DNA of 64,000 bases from Entamoeba invadens IP1. Taxonomy: Eukaryota; Evosea; Mastigamoebida; Endamoebidae. Under the pieces are notes generated by a model. The model was not told where the DNA came from. It searched no databases and saw only the letters and a program-made list of their open reading frames with translations. The position numbers were made by a program, and so were the translations under genes. The stretch lies in NCBI RefSeq assembly GCF_000330505.1, contig NW_004443767.1, forward strand, positions 570,409 through 634,408, read 5' to 3'. Positions within the stretch are counted from its first letter, which is position 1. Each line of letters starts with the position of its first letter. Positions 1 through 10,667 of the stretch are shown piece after piece.

Positions 1-1057
1 CTACTCATAGCGTCGGTCATTAGACTGAACTGGTTTATTCTTTCTAAAGGTCTTGTTGCAAAGGCTTAGAAGGAACTTCAAATTTTTTATATGCATTTTT
101 TATGAACGGTTTACATCTCTTTTGGCAGAGTTATTTTTTCTTTAAATTTGTTTCTTCGATCCTTTTCTTAAGAATTTTAAAACAATCCTTTGATAAATTA
201 TTCTATTTTGATATTTATAATCCCTTGGCATTTATTATTTCATGAATACACGCATTTACTATTATCAAAATCTTCAAGTTGGTTCTTCGTTACCTCATTT
301 TTTTCTTTTGGGGTTTTCAATAGAAAATTTAAAAATTGAATAATTGGGGTGTAAAAAACGAAATTGAAAAATACTTTTTAAAGTGTTTCACAATGATGAA
401 GTAAAACTGAGACCATTGGGAATATAAGGAGGCATTTCTTTTTAACTTTCAAAACAATCTTTTTGGTGTTTCAAATTAAAATATCAATTGGTTTAATTTG
501 TGTTATGTTTTTCTTCTTTTTGGTATTTTATTTACTTTGAGTACAAAACAACTTTGAATTAAAAAAATCAAATGTTTTTAATTAAGTCTTCTTCTATTTT
601 AAGTACTCTTAACAGTTAATAATTAATACTTGTTTTTCAATTGAAAATCTTAATTAAAAAGTGGCAATTTTTTTATTTCGTTATTGAACGATTTATTGAT
701 TTCTTTAGATCAGCATTAGTCCCGATGTCTAACCATTTATTACGACAATTAAATATCCAGAAGATATAAATAAAGAAACCAGATTCTTTGTTTTAGTAGT
801 ATATTGAATTATTAATTTTATTATCGATTATAGTTTTATAAATAACATCCACGTCACAACGGGATTATTGTAATAAGTCTTTAATAATATTTGTTTAACA
901 GTGTTGATTATAAATACTTATTAGGACTGTGGCAAAAGATCTTTTATCATTTCACCCTTATAAAATGATTATTTTTATTATTTACTTATTATTATTAAGT
1001 TAATTTATATCACATATTTCCCGAAATAAACTTAAATGAACAAACAGCGTTGAATGA
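1..1057. other. AT-rich intergenic DNA
   Basis: No convincing gene. A minus-strand ATG at 18-20 opens a frame that leaves the window after six codons, too short to judge. The remainder is AT-rich with stops in all frames. Confidence 0.6.
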
Positions 1058-1627
1058 TTACACAATCAGATGACAAACATTCTCTATAACCTTTTGTACA
1101 ATTTTACTACCTTTTTCTATGTGGATAGCTTCAATCCTATTAGTGTTCTTTGATATGTACTCTAACATGTCTTTCCCAAGTGCTTCTATTTGTTGTTGAC
1201 CCAAGTAGACTCCATCGCTCCTTTTCATACAGACCACCCTTTCACTCCTGAAAGTCTTATGTGTTTCCTTTGCAAATCTGGTGTTCAACGAAAACCCGTT
1301 TTCCAAAGCAATATCAATAAGAAAGTTACTAATGAATGTGTGGAAATTTTTATCGAATCTCTTATGTGCTGTGTTTCTCGACATTTTCTTTTCGTCGATA
1401 TCAAAGAAGTGTAAACATTGTTGGAGAGCCAACTTGCGTACATTGACTGGCTCCTCTTCGTTCACCTTTATTGAAATTATTCGTGGTAGTTGTGTACAAT
1501 TGACTTTATGAAATTTAGATGGTTTGATCTCAAAAGAGCAGTACTTACTCAACAAAGCAATTAATGACAGTTGTTGATATGTTTCATAAAACTTCTCTCT
1601 ACGGCTCTTTTGGAAGATAGTTTCCAT
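1058..1627 (-). CDS. Hypothetical protein, paralog of the gene at 48028-48576
   Basis: I do not recognise a named family. From the first in-frame ATG (1627) the protein is 189 aa. It resembles the 182-aa product at 48028-48576: both have an N-terminal helix with an LxALLS-like core, a basic middle, a hydrophobic helix (FLIDIALENGFSL here, FEDLLLEFGYIVF there) and a C-terminal stretch of the type GxY/FxxGxxxI...xG. The frame stays open upstream of 1627 for about 74 more codons, to roughly 1850, but contains only a TTG there, so an alternative start, an upstream exon or a sequencing error is possible. The start at 1627 is preferred because it places the shared LALLS motif at the same distance from the N-terminus as in the paralog. 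Basic residues and no membrane segment suggest a soluble nuclear or cytosolic protein; that is inference. Confidence 0.65.
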   Translation of the reverse strand: METIFQKSRREKFYETYQQLSLIALLSKYCSFEIKPSKFHKVNCTQLPRIISIKVNEEEPVNVRKLALQQCLHFFDIDEKKMSRNTAHKRFDKNFHTFISNFLIDIALENGFSLNTRFAKETHKTFRSERVVCMKRSDGVYLGQQQIEALGKDMLEYISKNTNRIEAIHIEKGSKIVQKVIENVCHLIV

Positions 1628-2131
1628 TGATGTCGAAAAAGTTGTACCACAAGTTGGTTCATTTTTGTTGTCATTTCGACTTGAGACTCTTCTTCGAATT
1701 GGACTCTCTTTTCTTGGCGAATCAAAAGATATTCCAGTCAAGAGCAATTTGTCTTCTTTTTGAATAAAAATGCTTTCTTGTCCACTCTTCAAAGTCTTTG
1801 ATTGAGTTTGGATGCAAGTGAGAGTGAAGGGTCCAAGATATTCATCGTTATATTTTTATAAGATCAACACCATTTTTAGCTATTATATAATTGGATCATC
1901 CATAAAACTGGTTTCTATTCCAACATCATCCAACTTGTTGTTTCCTATTTTTTTATTCTAAATAACATCTAGTAATTTTATTATTAATTGTTTTAAGAGT
2001 AATTTACTATTTATTATTATAATTATAATATATTAACAAAAACTATAATAAAGTTTTGTATGTGAAATACAAAAATTAACTACTAATTAAGCAATAGGTC
2101 TTTTTCTCATACAACTACTAATAGTGAACCA
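1628..2131. other. Intergenic DNA with open 5' extension of the preceding gene
   Basis: The part from 1628 to about 1850 remains open in the frame of the downstream minus-strand gene. Another frame has an ATG at about 1845 that encodes 18 codons before a stop, so an unrecognised first exon may lie here. The rest is AT-rich spacer. Confidence 0.4.
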
Positions 2132-3907
2132 TTAACAAAATCCCATGAGTTCTGTGAATTTCTTGAGCTTTTCTGCGATCTCGGGGTTCTCACCACTCTC
2201 CTCCGATTCTGATTCCAAATCTGATTTATCCAAATACAACCAACTCAGTGTATTCCTTATATTGTCCAAATTGATTCCTTTTTGGTTGTTCAATGTCAAC
2301 TCCTTTAATTCAATGTCTTGGATATTCTCAATAACTACTCCTTCACAATACTCGACAGACAATTTTGGTAACTTCGTCGGCAATAACACTTTCAATTGCG
2401 ATGACGAAGCAAATGATATCCATTGGAGTTGCTCGTACTTTCTTAAGTCAACAGAACATCCATTTCCGTCGGTCGTGGTGACCAAAAACCTCCTCAGCGA
2501 TGTGGGGAGCTCCATTTTTAAAAAGTCAAAGTGGACTCGACACGCCTGAAACGTCTTCAAATTATGCAAACTCGCCAATTTGACCAAATCGCTCTCATTT
2601 GCAGAACACATGAATAACTCCTCAATGCTTAACCCACTTTTAAGCTGCCCGGGACCACAAACCAAATTCTTCAAATTGCTCGGATAGTACTTCTCGATGT
2701 CACAATTGATTTTTACAACAGACATGTCGACACTGGTAAGGTCTTTCAAACAATCCAATGACACTGATATGTCCATATTGTCCATCATTAATTCTTGTAA
2801 CCCTTCCAACATCGTGACTTGGTCAAAACTCGTCCGACTCATCCCACACATTTTCACACTCAAGTTCTTGTCTGTCATTTGTATGTTACACTCCCGCAAC
2901 TCGAGTCTTCGAAGTGTACTTGGAACACTCAAATTCCCGTCGTACTTTTCCACTGACATTTCAAGAAGGTTGGGAAGCACTTGTGTTGGTGGTTCGTCCA
3001 CTTGGAGCTGAGTGATCCCACTTGGCAAACAGAACTTCGACTTCTCTTCGTACTTCACAGACTTCAAATCAGTGAACGCACGCAAGTCGATTTCACCACC
3101 ATTTTTCCCAATAAAGTAGACCTTTGTTGGTAACACTCTTTTGAGAACTCCGGTGTCAAACGCTTCGACTTGGTCAACCTCAAACATGCCATCAGTGTAC
3201 AACGGTGTGACATGGAGTGGCATCGTCTCGTACATGTACTCCATAGTCAAATAAAACTTCTGTGATATATGGGGAATGTTTTTAATGGCTTTACCCAACT
3301 CGACGTCACAATCGAAAACAACTACCATCCTGTCGATCGGCATCTTATCCGCTTGAATGAGAAAGGGTAATGAATTTGGTTCGGACAACTTCACTTTGAC
3401 AAAGTCGAAGTGGTGTGTTTTATCAGTGAAACAGGAGATGTAGTCGTCTTCATCGATTACTAAAGAGACTCTCCGTAAATTGGGAAATTGCGAAAGGTCA
3501 AATGGCTCGCTCGAGACAACCGACATTGAAACAATCTTTGCTTTATCTTCCTCAGAAAAGATATCTGGCGAGTTAATAGTAGACAACCCAATTACAATGT
3601 TCTTGATGTGCTTCGGTAGGATTCTTAAAAGACCCATCGAAAACATTCCCGATGAAAATTGGTATGTTTGAAGGTTTGGGAATAGTTTCAGTTCTGATTT
3701 GATTCGCTTCACTAAGTCGATTTTATCGTTTGAAAAGACGTTACACAAAGATGTTGTCGAGGGGGTGTTCTTTCGAGGGAAAATAGGGTTGACCTTCAGG
3801 ATCAAAAGTACCTCTTGACACTTCTTGCTCACTTGGGAAAATAATTTGACAGTGTCCAAGCAATCGACGTATAAAATCACGTTGGCCAAAAACACTTTCT
3901 CGAGCAT
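2132..3907 (-). CDS. F-box-like / leucine-rich-repeat protein
   Basis: Product of 591 aa with an ATG start at 3907. The first about 45 residues form an F-box-like helical module (LDTVKLFSQVSKKC, then a conserved NP). The rest is a run of irregular leucine-rich segments of the form LxxLxxLxLxx (FPNLQTYQF, FPNLRRVSL, CLKDLTSVDM, LASLHNLKTF), ending in an acidic tail. The architecture matches the large Entamoeba family of LRR proteins and the gene at 57780-59453, which shares the VSKKC...NP signature. A role as a substrate adaptor for ubiquitin ligases follows from the F-box-like start but is inference; no catalytic domain is present. Single exon. Confidence 0.8.
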   Translation of the reverse strand: MLEKVFLANVILYVDCLDTVKLFSQVSKKCQEVLLILKVNPIFPRKNTPSTTSLCNVFSNDKIDLVKRIKSELKLFPNLQTYQFSSGMFSMGLLRILPKHIKNIVIGLSTINSPDIFSEEDKAKIVSMSVVSSEPFDLSQFPNLRRVSLVIDEDDYISCFTDKTHHFDFVKVKLSEPNSLPFLIQADKMPIDRMVVVFDCDVELGKAIKNIPHISQKFYLTMEYMYETMPLHVTPLYTDGMFEVDQVEAFDTGVLKRVLPTKVYFIGKNGGEIDLRAFTDLKSVKYEEKSKFCLPSGITQLQVDEPPTQVLPNLLEMSVEKYDGNLSVPSTLRRLELRECNIQMTDKNLSVKMCGMSRTSFDQVTMLEGLQELMMDNMDISVSLDCLKDLTSVDMSVVKINCDIEKYYPSNLKNLVCGPGQLKSGLSIEELFMCSANESDLVKLASLHNLKTFQACRVHFDFLKMELPTSLRRFLVTTTDGNGCSVDLRKYEQLQWISFASSSQLKVLLPTKLPKLSVEYCEGVVIENIQDIELKELTLNNQKGINLDNIRNTLSWLYLDKSDLESESEESGENPEIAEKLKKFTELMGFC

Positions 3908-4831
3908 TGTATGATGTCTGTTATTATTAGTTGTCTTTTAAAACTAGTGATTCGATTGGCTTTTTTATCTTTGATAAACAACCAATAATATAGTTTTTAT
4001 AATATAGTTATTATTATTTTTATATATAGTTAATTTTATAATTTAAGAATTATAATTACTGGTATTATTTTTGAAGTTATATTACTTAATAATTTGTCTA
4101 ATATACGGGAAACTGCGAATATACAAATCGGTATATGAATAGTTTAATAATAATAATAATAATAATAACTTAAATTTAATCACCCCGAAATAATAGGGAA
4201 TTATATCGTAACAATACAAAAACTAAAATTTTGAACCATAAAAAGACATTTTAAAAAAATCTTTATATTATAATAAATGGTATAATAAACCAATAAAAAC
4301 CCTAAAACAAGATTAGTGAAAAAAAATGAAAGCACCGAGAAGATAAGAGAATTTGTTCGAATTTGACGAAAAAATGGAAATAAAACATAAAATACGCATT
4401 TGCTGATTGTTCATTCTATAATATGTAAAATATATATATGAAAGAATAGATTAATGCAAAATTAAATTTCAGTTACTATTTAATTAAGAAAAACGAATGC
4501 TATTTTTAGTGGGATATCGTCTTTATTTTCGGGAAAATTTCTCCAAACTAAATACAGAAATAATAACAAGAGTTGATATGGTTTGTTAAACACAAATTTG
4601 TGTATTTATATTATAAAGTTTATACCAAATTGTGTAAAATGGTTAAATCTCGTTCGATATAAATTTGATTAAACCAATTGTAAATAAAGACATAATGTAA
4701 TATGAATAAGGTCATTGTTAAATAGTGTCATTTTAAACGCCACATTCGGGTATTTCTGCTTATTAAAAACGAATAATTTCAACACAAATACGAATTCCTT
4801 TCAAACTTTTCTAACTGTTTTGATTCTTATT
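3908..4831. other. Intergenic DNA with a (TAA)n tract
   Basis: Divergent spacer between the LRR gene and the TMK gene. It contains a TAA trinucleotide repeat at about 4145-4168. The TMK frame is open from 4715, but the only initiator there is TTG, so this part is taken as upstream sequence. Confidence 0.6.
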
Positions 4832-7800
4832 ATGAACTATGAAACTCTGATGTATCAGATGGTGCTTTTTTTGTTCTGTGTTCTTTTAGTAAACGCGTCT
4901 GACTGTTATCCAAAATATCAAAATTGTCAAGATGGTTTTGTTTCATCAACATTTGAGCCTATTGCTTTCGAGAAGTGCTCTTATATATACATTAACCAAT
5001 CTTTCACTATTGACTCTTCTTGTGCGTTTAATAAACTTGAACCAATTACACTAGTTCATTTTGTATTAAAGAGTGGAATATACATCTTAAATATCAACAC
5101 AACTGATTTCGAACAGAAGTCGTCATTTATTGTGAAATCGGAAGCTGTTGTAACTATCAACGGAATTATCCACTTTGAAAATTTAGCAAGTTTTGATACG
5201 GAAGAGCATTCATTACTGATCATGAATGCATTGTATTCATTGGAAGGAAAAGATTTTAAAACACCGGAAAATTCAGTCTTTGAATTTGCAGCAAACATTT
5301 CTGTGAGTGATAATTCGTATTTGATTATATCTGAGAAGTCTTCAATAACAACAGACTGCTTATTTGTAAAAGACACATCAAAATTTTCAATTGAAACCAC
5401 CGAACTTTTGAAAATCCAAAGTGTCACAGTAAGTGAAAATGGCACTTTTACATTAACAAAAAATTTGACTACCCTTCCCTTTGCCTACATTGAGTTAAAA
5501 AACAACTCAACGTTATATTTAAAATCAGTTAAGACATTATGTGATTTTTGGATTGAAGGTGACGCTCGTTTAATCATAGAACAATTCTCATACGTTGAAA
5601 TAAGTGGTCTTTTTCTGGCGGTAGACAACGCGGTATTAGAAGTCATGGACTCTTCCACTTTGATATTACCTTTTGGGCTTGAACTTGGCTACAACGCCGT
5701 TTTATCTCTTCACAATGAAACATTGATAGGTGGTGAAATGGGTGAAAGTGAAATTCTTTTTAGGAACAATTCAATGACAAAAGTTGTTGGGAAAAAATCA
5801 AAAGTTCTTTTAGAGTCGTCTTTTACTTTTTATGATAACACAATTTTTGAACTTATCGATCAAGACGTAGAAATCACACAACCTATAACCTTCAAAGATG
5901 AGTCGCTTTTTATTACACAAAATGTGAACATATACACCGACAAAAACATCGAAAATGATATTCTCTTTTATAATAAAGCCAAAATGGAAGCAATGGATAT
6001 GCTCCATGTCGAAACACTTCAATCAAAATTCATCTTTTCTGATTCCACTCAATTCATACAAACTGCTTGCTTTGCAGATTTTTTTATGAAAAAAATAATA
6101 TTCACTAAAAATGCCTCACTTCTTGCAAACTATTCTACGTTTATGACAAATTGTCCTGTTGATTTCCAAATGACTTCTTTTTCAAATGTTTTTATCTCAG
6201 ACATTTTCATTTCGGGGAGTATAAACGAGACTAATCTAAAAGTGATGAATACTGCCAATCTTACAATTTTACAAAGTACTTTTGTAGTGTATGGTAACAC
6301 TGAAATCACAGGAAACACAGTTTTAACAATTGACAATACTTCATTGTTTGTTGCAATGAATCATTTGTTATTAGACCAACAATGTTCTTTACATATAACT
6401 GTTGGTGGGCAAGTACTAGTAGGAACGGGGCCTTCACAAAGTGGAGTTGATTACATTTCTTTGAATATCACTGAACGGGTGAGTGTATCACTTATTGGAG
6501 AACAATCAGTACAAAGCCAACCCTATTTTGAAGCCAAAACTGGTAGTATAGTAACCGACCTTAATACAATAATAGCAGATGGTTGTGTCAATATGTTTTC
6601 TTCTTTGTACGAAATACAGTCGACTTCATCCAATGTATTTTTGTTATCAAATGGGAGACTTGGAAGATATTGTGATCCTACAACATTCAAAAATAGTAGC
6701 ACTTTCTGTGAATTACAATTCTCCAATTTTTTGTTTGGTAACTTCGATTATTCATTTTGCCCTTGTAACAACTACAAAGAAGAAAAATGTTCAATCACAT
6801 TATCCACATGGATTAAAAAGGTCAATTTTGTTAAAAATAGTCCAAATGTGATATTCACATTTACAACACCACTTGAAGAGGTGTATATCGAAAACAAAGA
6901 TGTAACCGACATTACATTTTGTGGGGACATTAAATCGATTTCATTTGGGTTTGGTATGAAATACACACAAGCAGAGTATATTAAAAATTATTGTATTATA
7001 TCTGATGGGTATGATACAGTTTACTATAATCCATCAAAAATTGAGGCAGATGCCATTACACAAGAACAGTTACTTCAAATTGGAGAATACAATTTTGGAT
7101 TCGAAAACACAAACTTAACTATTTTTAATATCACAAATATGAAATACCACACATTCAATTTTGATAATATTCAGAATGCTTTAATATATAGTATCTATGG
7201 AATAAAGTCTGTCGAAGAATATACATCTTCTTTGATTTACATTTCAAACAACATTTCTAAAAGTCTAAAGAAAATATCTATTACATGTGAAGAAGGTTTG
7301 TATCCAAACTTTGACCGTACAACGTGTATCCCTTGTGAACCAAATTGCAAAAAATGCAATTCGAAATCATGTGAAGTGTGTAATGATAACTATACTTTAA
7401 ATAATGGGGTGTGTTTTGAAATGAATATGGACTGTTTGTATACACGAAATGATAGATGTTATTTATGTTCATCCGGATTTACAGAAAATGGTGAATGTAT
7501 TTCATGCGACACAACTTGTAAAAGATGCCGTGGCACCCGTTGTGATATTTGCGAGCCTTTTGAACAAACTTTAAATACAAATTCAACAAAATGTGTAACA
7601 CAAGAATCTGCCCTTGTCACTTCGAATGTAAATATTATAGAATGTCAACCAGAGTATGTTGTAAACCACAACTTATGTGAAAAATGTGGTTCAATATATA
7701 CAAATTGTGAACGATGTGAGAATGGGAAATGTTCGATGTGTTCTATTGGGTTCTATTTAAAAAATGGTATGTGTGAGCCATCCAATTGTCTCATTAAAAG

Positions 7801-9955
7801 TGCCAATGGAACTGTTTGTGAAGAGTGTATTGTTATGTATTCATTAAGTGAAAATGGATATTGTGTTTCTACGATTCAAAATTGTGAAAAATACATAAAC
7901 ACATATTGTGTGTTGTGTGCAATTGGATACTCAGTGTACAACAACACTTGTGTTACATACAAAATTCCAAATTGCAAGTCACAAGACGAAATGGGGTGTT
8001 CTCGTTGTTTCAATGGGTTTTACCTGAATAATTACGAGTGTAAAAAGTGTGACCCAAAGTGTCCTACATGTCAAAGTGAAGACATTTGTTTATCTTGTGT
8101 TGATGGGACATACCTTTCCAAACATCAGTGTATTGTTAACATCAAATTAGACGGGAAGTGCAAAGAGTACAACCCTGTAGGTGGTTGCATAATATGTAAT
8201 GTGGGATATTTCAGAGAGAATATGAATTGCAAAAAATGCAACGAGACGTGTTCTACTTGTTTAGAAGGGGAAAAATGTACGGACTGTGGTTCAAACTACT
8301 TTATGGATACAGACTCTATTTGTCACTTAAAAAGCGAAATATCAAATTGCACCCAAATTTCAAGTAAATTTGGGTGTCTCTCGTGTGAAGCTGGCTTTTT
8401 TGTCGAGGATAGAAAATGCCAAAACTGCTCTTCAAATTGTACAATGTGTACATCACTTGACCAATGTCAAAGTTGTAATGACGAATATGTTTTAATAGAT
8501 AATAAATGTTATGCCAAGTCAGACATAATGCGGTGCATTGAAGTGAAACAGAGTCAATGCACAAAGTGTGAGTTTTGGTATACCCCAAGGCACAAAGGGA
8601 CATATTGCACGAAAAAGGCGGTGTGGTGGGTTATTGTACTTTGTTTATTAGTATTCTTAGTATTATCAATTGCGTTGTTGATACTTGTATATTTGAGCTT
8701 TGGGTGGATGTACGCCAAGCGTGTTGAGAAAAAGCAAGAAATCCAATGTTGTGTATTTGACATCGAGTCGAGTAACATCAACTTTAAGCATAAAATAACT
8801 AGGGGTGTCTTAAGTAACAGAAAATGTATCGAATTTGATGATTACAACACTGTCAAAATCAATGAAGAGCATCGCGAGTTAGTATGTATTTGTAACACCA
8901 ACAAAGAGTCCATGAAAATTCAATTAACATCGGTGGATACAGATAGTCGGTATTTCTTCCGCACTAATCCTGAAGTGATCACTTTAAGAAGTAGACACGC
9001 TTGTGAATTCGAGTTGTTTATTAAACCAACATGTTCATGTCGAATTGATACCAATGTTCTCGTTTCGTGCAAGAACATGAAAAGTGGGACAGAAAAGATG
9101 CGTACACTTAAGATCAAAGTATACAGTGAGTTATCGACTCGTCTCGACTTCAGTGAGATCATTGAAAACAAGAAAATAGGAGAAGGTTCCTTTGGAGTTG
9201 TGTATCTCGGGTACTTCCGTGGGAATAAAGTCGCAGTTAAACACATGCGGAACCGCAACACAGAACAAAAAGCTATGCAAGCCGAGTTTGACAAAGAAGT
9301 GACAATGTTAGACAAATTTCGATGTAACTATATTATACACTTCTTTGGTGCATGTTACACGTCCAGTCACATTTGTATGGTGACTGAATTTGCACCATGT
9401 GGATCACTCGGCGATGTTGTTAAAAACAAAGTCGAAGTTCGGCTCTGTGTTCGTTTAAAAGCATTAGCAGATGCTTCTCATGGGATATCATACCTTCACT
9501 CCAATGGGATATTACATAGAGATATCAAGCCAGACAACATCCTCTTGTTCACTTTAGATGATAGTTCTATCATAGTCTCTAAATTAACGGACTTTGGGTC
9601 TTCTCGTAATGTGAATTTATTAATGACTGATATGACATTCACTGCTGGAATTGGAACACCGAAGTATATGGCGCCAGAGATATTAAAGAAAGCAAAGTAT
9701 GGTAAACCGGCTGATATCTATTCTCTTGGTATCACCATATATGAAATAGTCTTATTAAGAGATGTATATGGAATTGAGTACAAATACCCATGGAATATAG
9801 CAAATGCAGTGGTGTCTGGTAAAAGACCTAGTGTCAATGAAATGACACCAACGCTTGCTCGAGTTGTTGAAAACTGTTGGACTCAAGCAGAGTATGAAAG
9901 ATGGGACATTGACAAGGTGGCATCTGAACTCGAACGAATCAACATTGGATGTTAG
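4832..9955 (+). CDS. Transmembrane receptor-like protein kinase (Entamoeba TMK type)
   Basis: About 1707 aa from the ATG at 4832; ATGs at 4850 and 4859 would also give a signal peptide (hydrophobic VLFLFCVLLVNAS then a Cys-bearing mature end). Residues 30-815 are a beta-rich extracellular region of short repeating strands with many N-glycosylation sites, resembling a beta-helix. Residues about 820-1255 are dense CxxC repeats, the hallmark of Entamoeba TMKs. One membrane span lies at about 1263-1290. A juxtamembrane beta region leads to a kinase domain (about 1440-1707) with an intact GxGxxG loop (GEGSFGVV), catalytic Lys in VAVKH, HRDIKPDN, DFG and GTPKYMAPE, so it should be active. Tyrosine-kinase-like group is likely; ligand unknown. 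It is a clear paralog of 41378-47152. Confidence 0.92.
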   Translation: MNYETLMYQMVLFLFCVLLVNASDCYPKYQNCQDGFVSSTFEPIAFEKCSYIYINQSFTIDSSCAFNKLEPITLVHFVLKSGIYILNINTTDFEQKSSFIVKSEAVVTINGIIHFENLASFDTEEHSLLIMNALYSLEGKDFKTPENSVFEFAANISVSDNSYLIISEKSSITTDCLFVKDTSKFSIETTELLKIQSVTVSENGTFTLTKNLTTLPFAYIELKNNSTLYLKSVKTLCDFWIEGDARLIIEQFSYVEISGLFLAVDNAVLEVMDSSTLILPFGLELGYNAVLSLHNETLIGGEMGESEILFRNNSMTKVVGKKSKVLLESSFTFYDNTIFELIDQDVEITQPITFKDESLFITQNVNIYTDKNIENDILFYNKAKMEAMDMLHVETLQSKFIFSDSTQFIQTACFADFFMKKIIFTKNASLLANYSTFMTNCPVDFQMTSFSNVFISDIFISGSINETNLKVMNTANLTILQSTFVVYGNTEITGNTVLTIDNTSLFVAMNHLLLDQQCSLHITVGGQVLVGTGPSQSGVDYISLNITERVSVSLIGEQSVQSQPYFEAKTGSIVTDLNTIIADGCVNMFSSLYEIQSTSSNVFLLSNGRLGRYCDPTTFKNSSTFCELQFSNFLFGNFDYSFCPCNNYKEEKCSITLSTWIKKVNFVKNSPNVIFTFTTPLEEVYIENKDVTDITFCGDIKSISFGFGMKYTQAEYIKNYCIISDGYDTVYYNPSKIEADAITQEQLLQIGEYNFGFENTNLTIFNITNMKYHTFNFDNIQNALIYSIYGIKSVEEYTSSLIYISNNISKSLKKISITCEEGLYPNFDRTTCIPCEPNCKKCNSKSCEVCNDNYTLNNGVCFEMNMDCLYTRNDRCYLCSSGFTENGECISCDTTCKRCRGTRCDICEPFEQTLNTNSTKCVTQESALVTSNVNIIECQPEYVVNHNLCEKCGSIYTNCERCENGKCSMCSIGFYLKNGMCEPSNCLIKSANGTVCEECIVMYSLSENGYCVSTIQNCEKYINTYCVLCAIGYSVYNNTCVTYKIPNCKSQDEMGCSRCFNGFYLNNYECKKCDPKCPTCQSEDICLSCVDGTYLSKHQCIVNIKLDGKCKEYNPVGGCIICNVGYFRENMNCKKCNETCSTCLEGEKCTDCGSNYFMDTDSICHLKSEISNCTQISSKFGCLSCEAGFFVEDRKCQNCSSNCTMCTSLDQCQSCNDEYVLIDNKCYAKSDIMRCIEVKQSQCTKCEFWYTPRHKGTYCTKKAVWWVIVLCLLVFLVLSIALLILVYLSFGWMYAKRVEKKQEIQCCVFDIESSNINFKHKITRGVLSNRKCIEFDDYNTVKINEEHRELVCICNTNKESMKIQLTSVDTDSRYFFRTNPEVITLRSRHACEFELFIKPTCSCRIDTNVLVSCKNMKSGTEKMRTLKIKVYSELSTRLDFSEIIENKKIGEGSFGVVYLGYFRGNKVAVKHMRNRNTEQKAMQAEFDKEVTMLDKFRCNYIIHFFGACYTSSHICMVTEFAPCGSLGDVVKNKVEVRLCVRLKALADASHGISYLHSNGILHRDIKPDNILLFTLDDSSIIVSKLTDFGSSRNVNLLMTDMTFTAGIGTPKYMAPEILKKAKYGKPADIYSLGITIYEIVLLRDVYGIEYKYPWNIANAVVSGKRPSVNEMTPTLARVVENCWTQAEYERWDIDKVASELERINIGC

Positions 9956-10667
9956 AAATTATTAATTTATAATACATTATACTATTATATAAAAATGAGT
10001 ATCAATAACATTCTGAATAGAAAACCAAATTTAAAAATACTATTTTTGGAACAAAAATTAACTTGAAAAACAGGGGGAAGACTAAAATATGATGAATATA
10101 GTTATTAATAGTTAATAAAATATGCGAAATAGTAACAGGCGTGTGAACTGATTAAATGGTATATTATGGTAGTTTGAAGTAAATAAGAATAATTGGAGAT
10201 CTAGAAAATAAAAAGTGAATACCGTTTTTTCACAAAAACAAGTTTCAAAATGAGGAAGTGGACCTTCGTCAAATTGATATATAGTTTTTTATTTAATTTT
10301 TTATGATTAAAAAACACAATAAAAAATAGTAAACAATATGATAAACAAAACTATAAAAAATGGTATTGTCAATCCACTCCAACAATTCAAAACAAACGTG
10401 TACACAAAACAGTCAAATTGCTTATTTTTATTTTAATATAACGTTTACAATTGAAATCTCCCGAAATGATGAGTTATTATATTTACAACTGATGTGATTA
10501 TGACAAAATCTTCTTTAGATTAAGTTGACCGAATATCAGTTGTAATAGAGAAAACCATCTTTTGTAAAAAAGAAGAGCTAAAAAGGTTTAAAAGAATTAA
10601 AGGCAAGAAATAAGAAAGAAACACAAAGAAAAAAAAATAATAAACAAAAAGAACTTGAAAAGTTAAA
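9956..10667. other. AT-rich intergenic DNA
   Basis: Spacer between the TMK gene and a GTPase gene. No ORF, RNA gene or clear repeat is seen; the last 60 bases before the ATG are purine-rich. Confidence 0.6.

Noticed and set aside
1..20. Possible start of a minus-strand gene leaving the window
   Set aside because: Only six codons are visible; nothing supports it.
4715..4831. N-terminal extension of the first TMK
   Set aside because: It would start at TTG; the ATGs at 4832-4859 give a proper signal peptide.
10220..10400. Resemblance between this spacer and 27290-27370 (AAAACACAAT...CCACTCCAA)
   Set aside because: Short, interrupted matches in AT-rich DNA; not enough for a repeat family by eye.
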